This document shows, piece after piece, positions 43,186-52,814 of a stretch of 64,000 nt of DNA. The notes below the pieces were generated by a model, which was not told the origin of the DNA, did no database searches, and was given only the letters and a program-made list of their open reading frames with translations. Origin of the DNA: Acidobacteriota bacterium (GTDB taxonomy: Bacteria > Acidobacteriota > Terriglobia > Acidiferrales > UBA7541); the NCBI GenBank assembly GCA_003223215.1, contig QHYH01000083.1:20651-84650 (forward strand), read 5' to 3'. Within the stretch, counting starts at the first letter, position 1. Each line of letters starts with the position of its first letter. Both the position numbers and the translations under genes were made by a program.

Positions 43186-44280
43186 ATGAAAAGTCTACGA
43201 AAAACCATTCTTTTGCTTGGCTTGGCACCCCTGGCCCTCGTTTCCGCGCCGCTCCTCGCGCAACAGGACCGACAAAGCTCGGCGCCTCCCGCCCCGGCGC
43301 AAACTCCCGCTCCCGCGGCTCAGCAACCCCAGCAACCGCCCGGGGTGCGCGTCCAGGTGAATCAGGTGCTCGTGCCGGTTACGGTGAAAGACGGCTCCGG
43401 CCGCCTCGTTCCGGACTTGAACCGGACGGATTTCCGCATCTTCGAAGACAGCGTCGAGCAGAAAATCGTTTACTTCAGCGCGGACCCTGTTCCTCTATCT
43501 TTGGTTTTGCTCATCGACAACGATCTGAAGCGCAATGACGCCCGCCAGGTAGCGGCAAGCCTGGATGCCATCGTGGCTGGCTTGAGCACGAGCGATGAAG
43601 CCTTTGTCTGCCGCTTCGACCAGTTTTTCCACGAAGGAAAAGGATTTGTGAGCGATCAGGACAGGCTGCTAACCGAACTAAAGCGCACGCGCCTTGATGA
43701 CCGACCTTCCGCCGGGCCCACCAGCGCGGCCATCGCCGAGAGCCCCACGATCAACGGCCACTCGGCGACCGGCGACGCTCCCAAAACACCGGAAACCACC
43801 ATGATCCTCAAAAGCCAGTCCACCAAGGCGCTCGACGACGCCGTCTATGACGCGGCGCAGCTGCTCAAGGACCGCGACCCGGAGCGCAAGCGCCGCAAAA
43901 TCATTTTGCTCATCTCCGACGGGGAGAATAACCCCAAGCTTAACACCAACAAGTACGAGGTCGTCCGGAGGGACCTCCTTCGCTATGACATCGCGGTGTA
44001 TGGGGTGGGCGTGGGCAGCGCCTTTTTCAACCGCAGGTTCGAGCGCTTGTCCAAGTACGCTCACGACTCCGGCGGCGATGTGTACTACGGACTAAAGAGC
44101 GAAGATATGGAAGAGTTCTACTCCCGCGTCACCGAAGAGGCGCGCAACCAGTACACGCTCGCTTACAACCCGACAGGCACGGACCGCGCGGCGGAATACC
44201 ATTCCATTGAAGTGCGGGTCAAGCGCCCGAATCTGACCATCCTTACGCGCGAAGGCTATTACTCCGGCTTCGCGCGCTAG
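43186..44280 (+). CDS. Secreted VWFA-domain protein with degenerate MIDAS
   Basis: A 364-residue protein from the ATG at 43186 (GAGG upstream). Signal peptide (MKSLRKTILLLGLAPLALVSAPLLA), Pro/Gln-rich linker, and the domain entry QVNQVLVPVTVKDGSGRLVPDLNRTDFRIFED. The MIDAS position reads LIDNDLKRND instead of DxSxS, so metal-dependent binding at this site is doubtful. Later parts (KIILLISDGENNPKLNTNKYE, ARNQYTLAYNPTG, LTREGYYSG) match its paralogues. It starts divergently from the second VWFA gene. Confidence 0.83.
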   Translation: MKSLRKTILLLGLAPLALVSAPLLAQQDRQSSAPPAPAQTPAPAAQQPQQPPGVRVQVNQVLVPVTVKDGSGRLVPDLNRTDFRIFEDSVEQKIVYFSADPVPLSLVLLIDNDLKRNDARQVAASLDAIVAGLSTSDEAFVCRFDQFFHEGKGFVSDQDRLLTELKRTRLDDRPSAGPTSAAIAESPTINGHSATGDAPKTPETTMILKSQSTKALDDAVYDAAQLLKDRDPERKRRKIILLISDGENNPKLNTNKYEVVRRDLLRYDIAVYGVGVGSAFFNRRFERLSKYAHDSGGDVYYGLKSEDMEEFYSRVTEEARNQYTLAYNPTGTDRAAEYHSIEVRVKRPNLTILTREGYYSGFAR

Positions 44281-44309
44281 CCCTCTCGAATTTTTTGCGC
44301 TCTCCCGGG

Positions 44310-47285
44310 TCACCGGCCGAGCTCTTCCTCATGCGCCGGGCAGATCGGCTTGTACGCGCAACTCCGGCAAACGGAGGGCGACGGCCTGGGAGGAAATTGT
44401 CCGGCGCGGATGTCCGCCGCCACTTCCTGCGCGGTCGATTGCGCCTCCGCGAGCTGCTTCGCGTCGCGCGTGGTCACCTGCACCTGGTTGTTCTGCAGGT
44501 AGTGAAAGACCAGCCGAACCGGATTCCACTCAAAAACCTCTCTTGCCGCCAGGGCGTACAAACTGAGCTGCAAATCCTTTTTGGCCAGCGATTCCTTCTT
44601 GGGCCGACCGGTTTTGTAGTCCACGATTTCCACGTCGTTCGCTCCCAGCGAATTGACCTGGTCCATGCGGCCCGCGATGATGACGTTGTTTTCCAGGGGC
44701 AATTCGAACCGCTTCTCCTGCTCGCAAACCTGAGGCGGCGCGGCCATCGTCGCCTCATGAAAGACGCGCAACTGCTCGATGCCGTCTTTCTTGAATTCCT
44801 CTTCCTGGTATTCGTCTTCGAAGCCCACCGAGCGCCATTCCATTTCGAAAATCCGCTGCACTTCTTCAAACGGCAGTCTGTTGCCCTTGCGCAGTTCGCC
44901 GAGGAACCGCTTGATGGTGTTGTGCATGATGCTGCCGAAACTGAGCGCCGCCCGAGGTCCTTCTTTCAGTGACCATAAATAGCCAAACAAATACTGCTGC
45001 GGGCAGGTCCGGTATCCGTTCACCGCCGAGGGGCTGAGCTGCAACGGCTCCGGCGACGGCGGATGAAACGTTTCCGCCCAATCCGCGATCCGCGAGAAAA
45101 TCTTTGCCGGCCCGGGACAAGCGGCGAAAAGATTCCCGTTCGTCGGCGCAGAGCCGGCCCTTGCTGCGGCCCTCTGCCGGACCGGAGGCAGCTTCGTCAT
45201 CAGCCGCACGTCCCGGCGCCGCACCGCCGGATCCAGCAAAATATCCTCGACAAAGACGGGCACCTTGCCTCTTGCTTCGGTCACCGTAGTTAGCGTCAAC
45301 CGCTCTTGGGCTCGCGTCAGCGCCACATAAAAAAGCCGCCGCTCTTCCTGGATGTGAAAGTGCTCGGCCGGCTCGCCCTCCTTCATCAGCCGCGCGGGAA
45401 ATTCGAAAACGCGCGGCCGCTCTGGCGCGGGAAATTTCCTGTTGTTCACGCGCAGCACGAAAACGTTCGGAAACTCGAGTCCCTTTGCGCCGTGCACGGT
45501 CATCAATTTCACCGCATCCGCCGGCGCGTCTTCTTCCAGGGCCACGACTCCTCCTGCCTGCTCGTAATAGTCCAGATACTCGAGCAACTCGGGCAAGCCG
45601 CGCGTGTCACTCTTGGGTTCCCATTCCTTGGCAAACTCCGTTAATCGCGCGACATACTTGTAGTCCTGCTCGTTTGCGCGTTGCCGGATTTCCAACCATT
45701 CGAGCAAAACCGCCAAAATCTCGCGCGCCGTGCGCCGCTTCATGGTTTTGCGCTGCGCGGAGAGGAAATCGAGCAGTTCCCTGACCGGCAGAGGAGATCC
45801 GTCAAACGGCAGTTCCGATTGCGGCGCCTGCAACGCGTCGTATAGCGCCGTGCCGCGCTTCTTGGCCGTGCGTTCCGCCAGCCGCAGCAGATCTTTCGGT
45901 TGCAGCTTCCACGCCGGCGCCGAAAGCACCCGCGCGCAGGAAAGGTCATCGAAGGGCCGAGCGAGCAATCGCAGATACGCCAGCACGTCCTTCACCAGCG
46001 GATGGTCCAGGATGGAAAGGCGGCTGATGACAAAAGGAATCTTTCGCGTCGCAAGCTCGCGCACCAGTTCGTCGCGGTGCGCGTGTTGCCGGTACAGCAC
46101 CGCAAAGTCCGTCCAGAGACGGCCAGCAGCATGCATGCGCTCGAGCTCGTCCGCGACCCAGCGCGCCTCTTCCTCCTCGTTGGCGAGCTCAACGATGCGA
46201 ACCTTCTCGCCTTCCGCGCGCTTGGCGCTCAGCAGTTTTTTGGGAAAATCGGCGCTCACGGTGTTCTGCCCGATGACCTGCGTGGCCACGCGCAGAATGT
46301 TCGGCGTCGAGCGGTAATTCTCCGTCAGGCTGACGCGGAATTCTCCCGAGTCGCTCCCGGGTTTCCACCCCGCGAATTTCTGGAGAAAAAGTTGAAAACT
46401 TGCGAACGAAGCGCCGCGAAAGCGGTAGATGGCCTGGTCGTTGTCGCCGACCGCAAAAATATCTCGCGATTCGCCCGTCAGCAGCTCCAGCAGCCGCAGT
46501 TGTGCGATGTTGGTGTCTTGAAACTCATCCACCAAAATGTACCGATAGCGCTGCCGCAGCGATTCGCAGAGCGCCGCATCGGTTTCCAGCAACGCCACCG
46601 CCCCGGTAATCAACGACCCGAGAGAGACTCGCTTCTTTTCGCGCAACAGTTCCTCGCTGGAGCGATAGGCGCGCGCAATTTCTTGTTGCCGCGCCACCGT
46701 CTCTTCGCGTTCGGCAAGCGTGTCGGCATCCAACACGGCCCGCTCGGACTCCAGTTCGCGCTCGAGCAGGTTGGCATACTGCTGGTAGTCTTCCGCGGAA
46801 ACCAGTTCGTCCTGGCAGCGCGAAAAGAACTCCACGAAATCATTCAGGAATTCTCCCGGCTCCGCCAGCTGTCGGTATTTGTCGAGCTTCATCCGCCCGA
46901 GATTACGCCTGAGCAAGATCCAGTGGTCCTCTTTGCCCAGCAACACGCGCTGCGGGTCGGTATCTTTCAACAGCGTTTCGCAAAAAGAATGAAACGTAGC
47001 GAGCGTCACTGCTTTTCCGCGCTCGCCCGAGGTTTTCACTACGCGGCCTTTCATTTCGCCCGCGGCCTTCTTTGTGAACGTCAGTCCCAGGATGTTTTCG
47101 CCGGACAGTTCCGGATTCGAATGCAATAGATGGCGGATCCGCTCGGTGATAACCCGCGTCTTCCCGGTTCCCGCGCCCGCGATCACGAGCAGCGGCCCTT
47201 CGCCGTGCCGGACCGCGCGCCGCTGCGCCTCGTTCAGCTTCAGCCCGCTCTCTTCGAGCGGCTCCATCTCAAACAAAGTCTGCAT
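44310..47285 (-). CDS. UvrD/Rep-like helicase fused to a PD-(D/E)XK nuclease with iron-sulfur-type cysteines
   Basis: A 991-residue protein. The superfamily 1 helicase motors occupy about residues 15-720: Q motif and Walker A (NEAQRRAVRHGEGPLLVIAGAGTGKTRVITERI), Walker B (YILVDEFQDTNIAQL), VGDNDQAIYRFRGA, SLTENYRST, MTVHGAKGLEFPNVFVLRV and YVALTRAQERLTLT. The C-terminal part is a RecB-like nuclease (VEIVDYKTGRPKKES). Cysteines in RTCPQQYLFGYLW and CRSCAYKPIC could hold a [4Fe-4S] cluster, as in AddB/Cas4. It should unwind and trim DNA ends in repair. No AddB-like partner is adjacent. Confidence 0.88.
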   Translation of the reverse strand: MQTLFEMEPLEESGLKLNEAQRRAVRHGEGPLLVIAGAGTGKTRVITERIRHLLHSNPELSGENILGLTFTKKAAGEMKGRVVKTSGERGKAVTLATFHSFCETLLKDTDPQRVLLGKEDHWILLRRNLGRMKLDKYRQLAEPGEFLNDFVEFFSRCQDELVSAEDYQQYANLLERELESERAVLDADTLAEREETVARQQEIARAYRSSEELLREKKRVSLGSLITGAVALLETDAALCESLRQRYRYILVDEFQDTNIAQLRLLELLTGESRDIFAVGDNDQAIYRFRGASFASFQLFLQKFAGWKPGSDSGEFRVSLTENYRSTPNILRVATQVIGQNTVSADFPKKLLSAKRAEGEKVRIVELANEEEEARWVADELERMHAAGRLWTDFAVLYRQHAHRDELVRELATRKIPFVISRLSILDHPLVKDVLAYLRLLARPFDDLSCARVLSAPAWKLQPKDLLRLAERTAKKRGTALYDALQAPQSELPFDGSPLPVRELLDFLSAQRKTMKRRTAREILAVLLEWLEIRQRANEQDYKYVARLTEFAKEWEPKSDTRGLPELLEYLDYYEQAGGVVALEEDAPADAVKLMTVHGAKGLEFPNVFVLRVNNRKFPAPERPRVFEFPARLMKEGEPAEHFHIQEERRLFYVALTRAQERLTLTTVTEARGKVPVFVEDILLDPAVRRRDVRLMTKLPPVRQRAAARAGSAPTNGNLFAACPGPAKIFSRIADWAETFHPPSPEPLQLSPSAVNGYRTCPQQYLFGYLWSLKEGPRAALSFGSIMHNTIKRFLGELRKGNRLPFEEVQRIFEMEWRSVGFEDEYQEEEFKKDGIEQLRVFHEATMAAPPQVCEQEKRFELPLENNVIIAGRMDQVNSLGANDVEIVDYKTGRPKKESLAKKDLQLSLYALAAREVFEWNPVRLVFHYLQNNQVQVTTRDAKQLAEAQSTAQEVAADIRAGQFPPRPSPSVCRSCAYKPICPAHEEELGR

Positions 47286-47364
47286 GAGTCAAAAGGGTAG
47301 CCGAATTTCCGGTGAACGCGAAATGATACCGGCGATTCCAGAGATGGTGGTTAGGACCAGGGAT

Positions 47365-47922
47365 CTAGCGCTGCGACTTGCGGCCGGCAGCGACGTCGGC
47401 GGTGAATGCCTGCGATTTGCCGCGCGGAACGCTCAGCGAATCCCATTTGCCGGTGCCCTGCGCCGTGAGATGTTTGGCCAAAAATACGATCTGCCCAACG
47501 TGATGCGCGTAGTGTGCCATTTGGCGGTGGATGGCCTGCATCACCGAGTGCGGTTCGCTTCGAATCGTCACCGTCCGCGTCAAATCCGCGTCCGTCAGCG
47601 GTTCCAGCGCGTCGAAAAGGTATTTCCAGCCGCGCTCCCATAATTCCACGAGCGCCGCTCGCGTTTTAGGGGCATCCTCGAATTCCGTGTCGCGGTTGCG
47701 GTCGGGCTTCTCGCCATCCGAGGTCAGAAAATCCATCCAGCGCGAACGCATATTCCCCGCCATGTGCTTCACAATGACGGCGATGGAGTTCGATTCCGCA
47801 TCGATCGTCGCCGCGAGACCTTCGTCGGAACATTGCGCCATGGCACGCTCGCCTAGCTTTTTGTAATAGCGAAACAAGTCGATGGAATCTTTCACATACG
47901 AAGTTGTAAATTGGTGTGGCAT
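47365..47922 (-). CDS. DinB-fold metal-binding protein (DUF1572-like)
   Basis: A 185-residue four-helix-bundle protein. Candidate metal ligands are H53 in IVKHMAGNMRSRW and the paired histidines in HRQMAHYAHHVGQIVFLAKHL near 135. The family includes nickel- or zinc-binding thiol transferases of the DinB/YfiT superfamily; the actual reaction is unknown. It lies downstream of the helicase start in opposite order and is transcribed away from the second DinB-type gene. Confidence 0.8.
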   Translation of the reverse strand: MPHQFTTSYVKDSIDLFRYYKKLGERAMAQCSDEGLAATIDAESNSIAVIVKHMAGNMRSRWMDFLTSDGEKPDRNRDTEFEDAPKTRAALVELWERGWKYLFDALEPLTDADLTRTVTIRSEPHSVMQAIHRQMAHYAHHVGQIVFLAKHLTAQGTGKWDSLSVPRGKSQAFTADVAAGRKSQR

Positions 47923-48129
47923 GACGCCATTTTGTTCTTTTGCGCCCCGCTGTCAACTCCATTCAGATGATGCCGTGGCGGATGGCGGAGTTTGCGGCCG
48001 GAGACGTGCAAACCCTTCCCCCCTTTCCGGCAACCGCCCGGCTCATGCGCGCAACGAAGCGCAAAAGGTGGCCATCGTGCGGTTCGAAGTGGTGCGAAAG
48101 GGTTCAAAGATTTTCGCAGCAAAATGTTC

Positions 48130-48163
48130 TTGACAATTCGCTGTTTATTCGCCTAGGTAGGAT
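48130..48163 (+). promoter_or_regulatory. Promoter region of the second DinB gene with an ATTCGC direct repeat
   Basis: TTGACA at 48130-48135 is a good -35 element. Directly behind it ATTCGC occurs twice (48136-48141 and 48147-48152), 11 bp apart, within the 18-mer ATTCGCTGTTTATTCGCC. A weak -10 (TAGGTA or TAGGAT) lies at 48154-48163. An 18-mer with 16 of 18 identical bases occurs upstream of recA (59777-59794). The position between -35 and -10 suits a repressor site; this is inference. Confidence 0.45.
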
Positions 48164-48206
48164 AGTTGCCGCGCGAGGGTCACACTTGACGACGGGAGGT
48201 AAGGTT

Positions 48207-48731
48207 ATGACGATTGGGCAATCGCTGCTGTCGGAATTTGATCAGGAAATGCAAAACACCCGCAAAGTGCTGGAGCGCTGTCCGGAAGAAAAATGGAACT
48301 GGAAGCCGCACGACAAGTCCGGCACGCTTGGCTGGCTCGCAGGCCATGTGGCCACCATGGTGGACTGGCTGCCGACGACGATTAGGACCGCAGAACTCGA
48401 CTACGCTCCCGTGGGCGGTCCCAGCTTCACGCCGCCGAAGATCGACAACCGCCAACAGTTGCTCGCCGAGTTCGACAAGAACGTCTCCGCGGCGCGCGCT
48501 GCACTCGCCGGCGTCAGCGACGCTGAAATGATGAAGAATTGGAGGCTGCTCGCCGGAGGCCGGGAAATTTTCAGCCTGCCTCGCGCCGCCTGCATTCGCG
48601 GCATGGTGCTCAACCATCACATCCATCACCGCGCGCAGCTCACCGTCTATCTTCGCCTTCTGAATGTCGCCGTCCCGGGCCTCTACGGCCCCAGCGCCGA
48701 CGAAATCGAGCCCAACGCCGCCGCAAATTAA
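48207..48731 (+). CDS. DinB-fold protein
   Basis: A 174-residue protein from the ATG at 48207 with GGGAGG upstream. Helical bundle with possible metal histidines in LGWLAGHVATMVDWLP and MVLNHHIHHRAQLTVYLRLLNV, typical of the DinB/DfsB branch. Founding DinB proteins are damage-inducible in Bacillus; the enzymatic role of most members is unknown. The frame extends upstream to 47940, but the ribosome-binding site fixes this start. The promoter carries the ATTCGC direct repeat noted separately. Confidence 0.85.
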   Translation: MTIGQSLLSEFDQEMQNTRKVLERCPEEKWNWKPHDKSGTLGWLAGHVATMVDWLPTTIRTAELDYAPVGGPSFTPPKIDNRQQLLAEFDKNVSAARAALAGVSDAEMMKNWRLLAGGREIFSLPRAACIRGMVLNHHIHHRAQLTVYLRLLNVAVPGLYGPSADEIEPNAAAN

Positions 48732-48940
48732 GGAGAGTTCTCCACAGGGGCGCTCCGCTTTATCCTGCGCGGCAAAGGAATGCTGCGCCCCGGCCCCGCC
48801 GCCAGCGTGACCTGCGCACGCGGGGCGGCAGCCCCTTTTTTTCCTTCCGCGCCGTCTTCTCATGCCCCTTCGTTAGCCTCCGGCGCGACGCGCTATAATG
48901 AAGTCCTTCGCTCCTCTGTCGTCCGATTTGGAGGTCCGCC

Positions 48941-50131
48941 ATGAACACCGAAACTCCCGTGATTGTTTCCGCCGTCCGCACGCCCATCGGCAAATTTCAG
49001 GGTGGCCTTGCCGGATTCTCCGCCCCCGAACTCGGAGCCAAAGTCGTGGCCGAAGCCATTCGCCGCGCCGATCTCGAAGCGAGGCAAGTCGACGAAGTCA
49101 TCATGGGCAACGTCGTCCAAGCCGGCCTCGGCCAGAATCCCGCGCGCCAGGCCGCGCTGAAGGGAGGTTGCCAGCCGCGTGTCGCTGCGATGACCATCAA
49201 CAAAGTCTGCGGCTCCGGCCTGAAAGCCGTCGCGCTTGCGGCACAAGCGGTCGAGCTGGGCGAATCGGAAATCGTAGTGGCCGGCGGCATGGAATCGATG
49301 TCCAACTGCCCCTATCTTTTGTTGCAAGCGCGAACCGGCTACCGCCTCGGCGATGGAAAGCTTGTCGACTCCATGATCAACGACGGCCTGTGGGACGGGT
49401 ATGAGAACTTTCACATGGGCATGACCGGCGAAGTCGTCGCCGAAAAGTACCGCATCACACGCGAGGAGCAGGACCGCTTCGCCGTTGAAAGCCATCAGAA
49501 GGCGGTTCGCGCGCGCAAGTCCTGCTTCTTCGAAGCGCAGATTCTTCCCATCGCAGCGCCGCAGAAGAAGGGCGTTCCTCTGGTCATCAAATACGACGAA
49601 TCGCCGCGCGAGGATACTTCGATCGAAACGCTAGCGAAGCTGAAGCCCGCGTTCAAGAAAGATGGAACCGTCACGGCGGGAAACGCGCCGGGCACCAACG
49701 ACGGCGCTGCTGCCCTGATGGTCACGAGCGAGCGCACCGCGTTGCGTCTTGGCAAGCAACCGATCGCGCGCATCGTCGCGCAGGCCGTCAGCGGCGTCGA
49801 GCCCAAGTGGGTGATGATGGCGCCGGTCGATGCCGTCGAAAAGCTGCTCGCAAAAGCCGGCTGGGACCGCGACAAAGACGTGGACCTCGTCGAGCTGAAC
49901 GAAGCCTTTGCCGTCGCGGCGATTGCCGTGACACGCCAGCTCAAGCTCAATCCTGAGAAAGTCAACGTGAACGGCGGCGCGGTGGCCCTTGGCCATCCCA
50001 TCGGCGCGAGCGGCGCGCGCATCCTCGTCACCCTGCTCTACGAACTGCAGCGCCGCAATCTGAAGCGCGGCGTCGCCGCGCTCTGCCTTGGGGGCGGAAA
50101 CGCCGTGGCATTGGCGGTGGAGCGCTTCTGA
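48941..50131 (+). CDS. Acetyl-CoA C-acetyltransferase (thiolase)
   Basis: A 396-residue thiolase. The acyl-accepting cysteine is in [19 protein letters not shown] (about C90), the histidine in [17 protein letters not shown] and the second cysteine in [12 protein letters not shown]. Length and motifs match degradative or biosynthetic acetoacetyl-CoA thiolases. It joins or cleaves acetyl-CoA units and could serve in the lower part of benzoyl-CoA degradation, though it is 33 kb away from the box genes. The start has TTTGGAGGTC upstream. Confidence 0.92.
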   Translation: MNTETPVIVSAVRTPIGKFQGGLAGFSAPELGAKVVAEAIRRADLEARQVDEVIMGNVVQAGLGQNPARQAALKGGCQPRVAAMTINKVCGSGLKAVALAAQAVELGESEIVVAGGMESMSNCPYLLLQARTGYRLGDGKLVDSMINDGLWDGYENFHMGMTGEVVAEKYRITREEQDRFAVESHQKAVRARKSCFFEAQILPIAAPQKKGVPLVIKYDESPREDTSIETLAKLKPAFKKDGTVTAGNAPGTNDGAAALMVTSERTALRLGKQPIARIVAQAVSGVEPKWVMMAPVDAVEKLLAKAGWDRDKDVDLVELNEAFAVAAIAVTRQLKLNPEKVNVNGGAVALGHPIGASGARILVTLLYELQRRNLKRGVAALCLGGGNAVALAVERF

Positions 50132-50270
50132 ACTCCTGGCGATGGGACGCCGCGAGAGTTTTCGTCTGGCTGGTGGGTTGGCTTAAATCTCCACAAATCG
50201 CTAAAATCTCGAGGCTGATTGTCCAACCCCGCCTGTTCCGGGACCGGGAGTGCGGGAGGCCGGCACGGTA

Positions 50271-51284
50271 ATGTCGTCGCAACATTCGGGAGGAGCCCTC
50301 GTCGTGCAAAAGCCCAACCGGCGCACTTTTCTTCAAACTACCGCGGGGACGCTGGCCTTCGGGTGGAACGCCATCCCGGCCGCAACACAAGCAAGCACAA
50401 CTGCCGCGGATAAAGCACCCGCCTTTCCGCCCAACCAAACGGCGCCCGTGCTGGCCTCGAACGAAGGCAAAAAGCCTCTGCGCCTCGGACTCATCATCGC
50501 CATTGGCAGAGATCCCGGCGCTGCCATCGCCAAGGTCCGCGACCTCGGCCTAGTGTCCTGCCAGGTTTTCGTCAGCGATTTTGATCCGCAAGATGCCGCG
50601 CCTCTTCGCCGGGCGCTCGACCAGAATAAGATCGAAGCCACTTCTTTGGTTGTCGGCGGGCCGGGCCGCGAAGTCTGGGATTTCTACGACGGCCCGCTCA
50701 CCATCGGCCTCGTTCCCCGCGACACCCGCGCCGCACGCATCGCGCACCTCAAAAAAACTTCCGACTTCGCCAAGCAATGCGGCATTCCTGCCGTGCAAAC
50801 GCACTGCGGCTTTATCCCGGAAAACCCCAACGATCCGCTTTACAAAGAAGTCGTGACCGCCATGCGCGAAGTCGCCGAGTACTGCAAGCGTAATGGGCAG
50901 AATTTTCGCTACGAAACCGGCCAGGAAACGCCGATCACGCTGGTCCGCGCGATTCGCGACGTCGGGCTCGACAATCAGGGCGTCAACTTCGACCTCGCCA
51001 ATCTCATTCTCTACGGCAAAGCGAATCCCGTCGACGCCATCGAAACCCTCGCACCCTATGTTCAGGGGATTCACGCCAAGGACGGTCTATTTCCGACGAA
51101 TGCGCATCAACTCGGTGAAGAAGTTCCCATCGGCAAAGGAAAAGTGGATTTTCCGCTGATCATCGCGCGGCTCAAACAGCTGCAATACGGCGGCGCGGTA
51201 ACCATCGAGCGCGAAATTTCCGGCCCACGGCAAATCGAGGACGTCCGCGCGGCAAAGGAATATTTGGAGGCGCTTATCGGGTAG
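50271..51284 (+). CDS. Tat-exported sugar phosphate isomerase/epimerase-like TIM-barrel protein
   Basis: A 337-residue protein from the ATG at 50271 (GGAGG upstream). The Tat signal has NRRTFLQTTAGTLAFGW. The xylose-isomerase-like barrel follows with PAVQTHCGFIPENPN, FRYETGQETPITLV, VNFDLANLILYG, IHAKDGLFPTNAH and VTIEREIS, which contain the usual Glu/His/Asp metal ligands. Such exported isomerases often work with Gfo/Idh/MocA oxidoreductases on modified sugars; such a gene follows after 129 bp. The substrate is unknown. Confidence 0.83.
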   Translation: MSSQHSGGALVVQKPNRRTFLQTTAGTLAFGWNAIPAATQASTTAADKAPAFPPNQTAPVLASNEGKKPLRLGLIIAIGRDPGAAIAKVRDLGLVSCQVFVSDFDPQDAAPLRRALDQNKIEATSLVVGGPGREVWDFYDGPLTIGLVPRDTRAARIAHLKKTSDFAKQCGIPAVQTHCGFIPENPNDPLYKEVVTAMREVAEYCKRNGQNFRYETGQETPITLVRAIRDVGLDNQGVNFDLANLILYGKANPVDAIETLAPYVQGIHAKDGLFPTNAHQLGEEVPIGKGKVDFPLIIARLKQLQYGGAVTIEREISGPRQIEDVRAAKEYLEALIG

Positions 51285-51413
51285 CACCCTCTTCCTTGGA
51301 GCGCGTCGAGGCCGATCTGGCGCGACCGCTCGTGTCTTTTCTTGGCTACCCGTCGCGGCGAAAATCCTAGTAGGATTCTCACGAAACGTACTGACGCAAG
51401 CAGGGGGAACACC

Positions 51414-52724
51414 ATGGCAGGCAACACAAATCAACAACAAAACTCCAGCGACAAACTCGACCGCCGCAGATTCATCGGCAGCACCGCGGCCGCCACCGCT
51501 CTGATGTTTATCAAGCCCGAGCTCGTCCGCGGCACGGACGCTAATTCCGCCGTTCGCGTTGGCCTGCTCGGCTGCGGCGGGCGCGGCACCGTAGACGCCA
51601 CCAATCTGGTGGACACCGGCGGAGCGCGTGTTGTGGCGCTCGCCGACATGTTTCAGGATCAGCTCGACACCGCGCGCGCCAACTTCGACAAGCTTCAGCA
51701 AGCGAAAGGCTTCGCCGCCATCGATTCCTCGCAGCTCTTTGTCGGTCCAAACGCTTTCCACGAAATCGCCGCTTCCAGGGAAGTCGACGCCATTGTCGTC
51801 GCCACGCCTCCGTATTTTCATCCGCAGCACCTGGAAGCTGTCGTGGCCGCAGGCAAGCACGTCTATCTCGAAAAGCCCGTCGCCGTCGACGTGCCCGGCG
51901 CGAAAAGAGTCATCGAAATTGGCCAGCGCGCCGAAGGCCGCCTGAGTCTCGACGTGGGCTTCCAAATCCGCGACTGCCCTCCCTTCGTCGAAATGGTGCG
52001 CCGCATTCATGCCGGCGCCGTCGGCAAAATTGCTTGCGGCGAAGCCTACTACCTGACCGGCTACATCGACCGGCCCGCCTGGCCCACAGCCAGCCCCGCC
52101 GAGCGCCGCCTCCGCAACTGGATTTACGACCGCGCGCTCTCTGGCGACATCATCGTCGAGCAAAACATTCACGTGATCGACATCTGCAACTGGGTTCTTC
52201 AGGCGCATCCACTGAGGGCCTCCGCCACCGGCAGCCGCCTCGGCCGTCCCGCCAACGACGGCGACTGCTATGGAAACTACAACGCGGTTTTTCACTATCC
52301 GGACGGCGTGGACGTCACTTTCAGCTCGACGCAATTCGCGAAAGGCTGGTGGGACGTGTCCGAACGGTTTTTCGGCACCCAGGGCACGTCGTTGTCTCCC
52401 TATCGCGGCCCGCTTGGAATCTGGGGCGATGAACCCTGGCAGTGGGAAGCTTCCGCGGCGAAGGACGCGACCAACCAGGGATTTTCGGTCACCGGAAAAT
52501 TCACTTCCAATCTCGAGCTTGCCGATCCCGAGAAAAAGAAAGCCTTCGTTTCGAGCATCACCACCGGCCATTTCCATAATCAAGCCGCCAAAGGCGCCGA
52601 GTCCGCGCTTTCCTGCATGATGGCACGCTCCGCAGCCTACACGGGACGCGAGGTCAGCTGGGAGGAACTGCTGAAATCGAAGGAAGTCCTCGATCCCAAG
52701 CTCGACCTGAACCGTTTAACTTGA
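51414..52724 (+). CDS. Tat-exported Gfo/Idh/MocA-family oxidoreductase
   Basis: A 436-residue protein from the ATG at 51414 (AGGGGG upstream). Tat signal LDRRRFIGSTAAATALMF, then a Rossmann NAD-binding domain (VRVGLLGCGGRGTVDATNLV), the EKP motif in KHVYLEKPVAVDVPGAK, and a catalytic His region (IIVEQNIHVIDICNWVL). The family oxidises or epimerises sugars with tightly bound NAD(P). Export as a folded protein fits a cofactor-bound enzyme. It lies between two Tat-exported isomerases, implying a shared pathway. Confidence 0.87.
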   Translation: MAGNTNQQQNSSDKLDRRRFIGSTAAATALMFIKPELVRGTDANSAVRVGLLGCGGRGTVDATNLVDTGGARVVALADMFQDQLDTARANFDKLQQAKGFAAIDSSQLFVGPNAFHEIAASREVDAIVVATPPYFHPQHLEAVVAAGKHVYLEKPVAVDVPGAKRVIEIGQRAEGRLSLDVGFQIRDCPPFVEMVRRIHAGAVGKIACGEAYYLTGYIDRPAWPTASPAERRLRNWIYDRALSGDIIVEQNIHVIDICNWVLQAHPLRASATGSRLGRPANDGDCYGNYNAVFHYPDGVDVTFSSTQFAKGWWDVSERFFGTQGTSLSPYRGPLGIWGDEPWQWEASAAKDATNQGFSVTGKFTSNLELADPEKKKAFVSSITTGHFHNQAAKGAESALSCMMARSAAYTGREVSWEELLKSKEVLDPKLDLNRLT

Positions 52725-52814
52725 TCCTTTCTAGGGGCGCGGCCCGCCGCTCCCCATCTTGGCAGACCCATCGGAGCAAGCACATCGAGGAACGAGAACC
52801 TATCGAGGTGAGCA

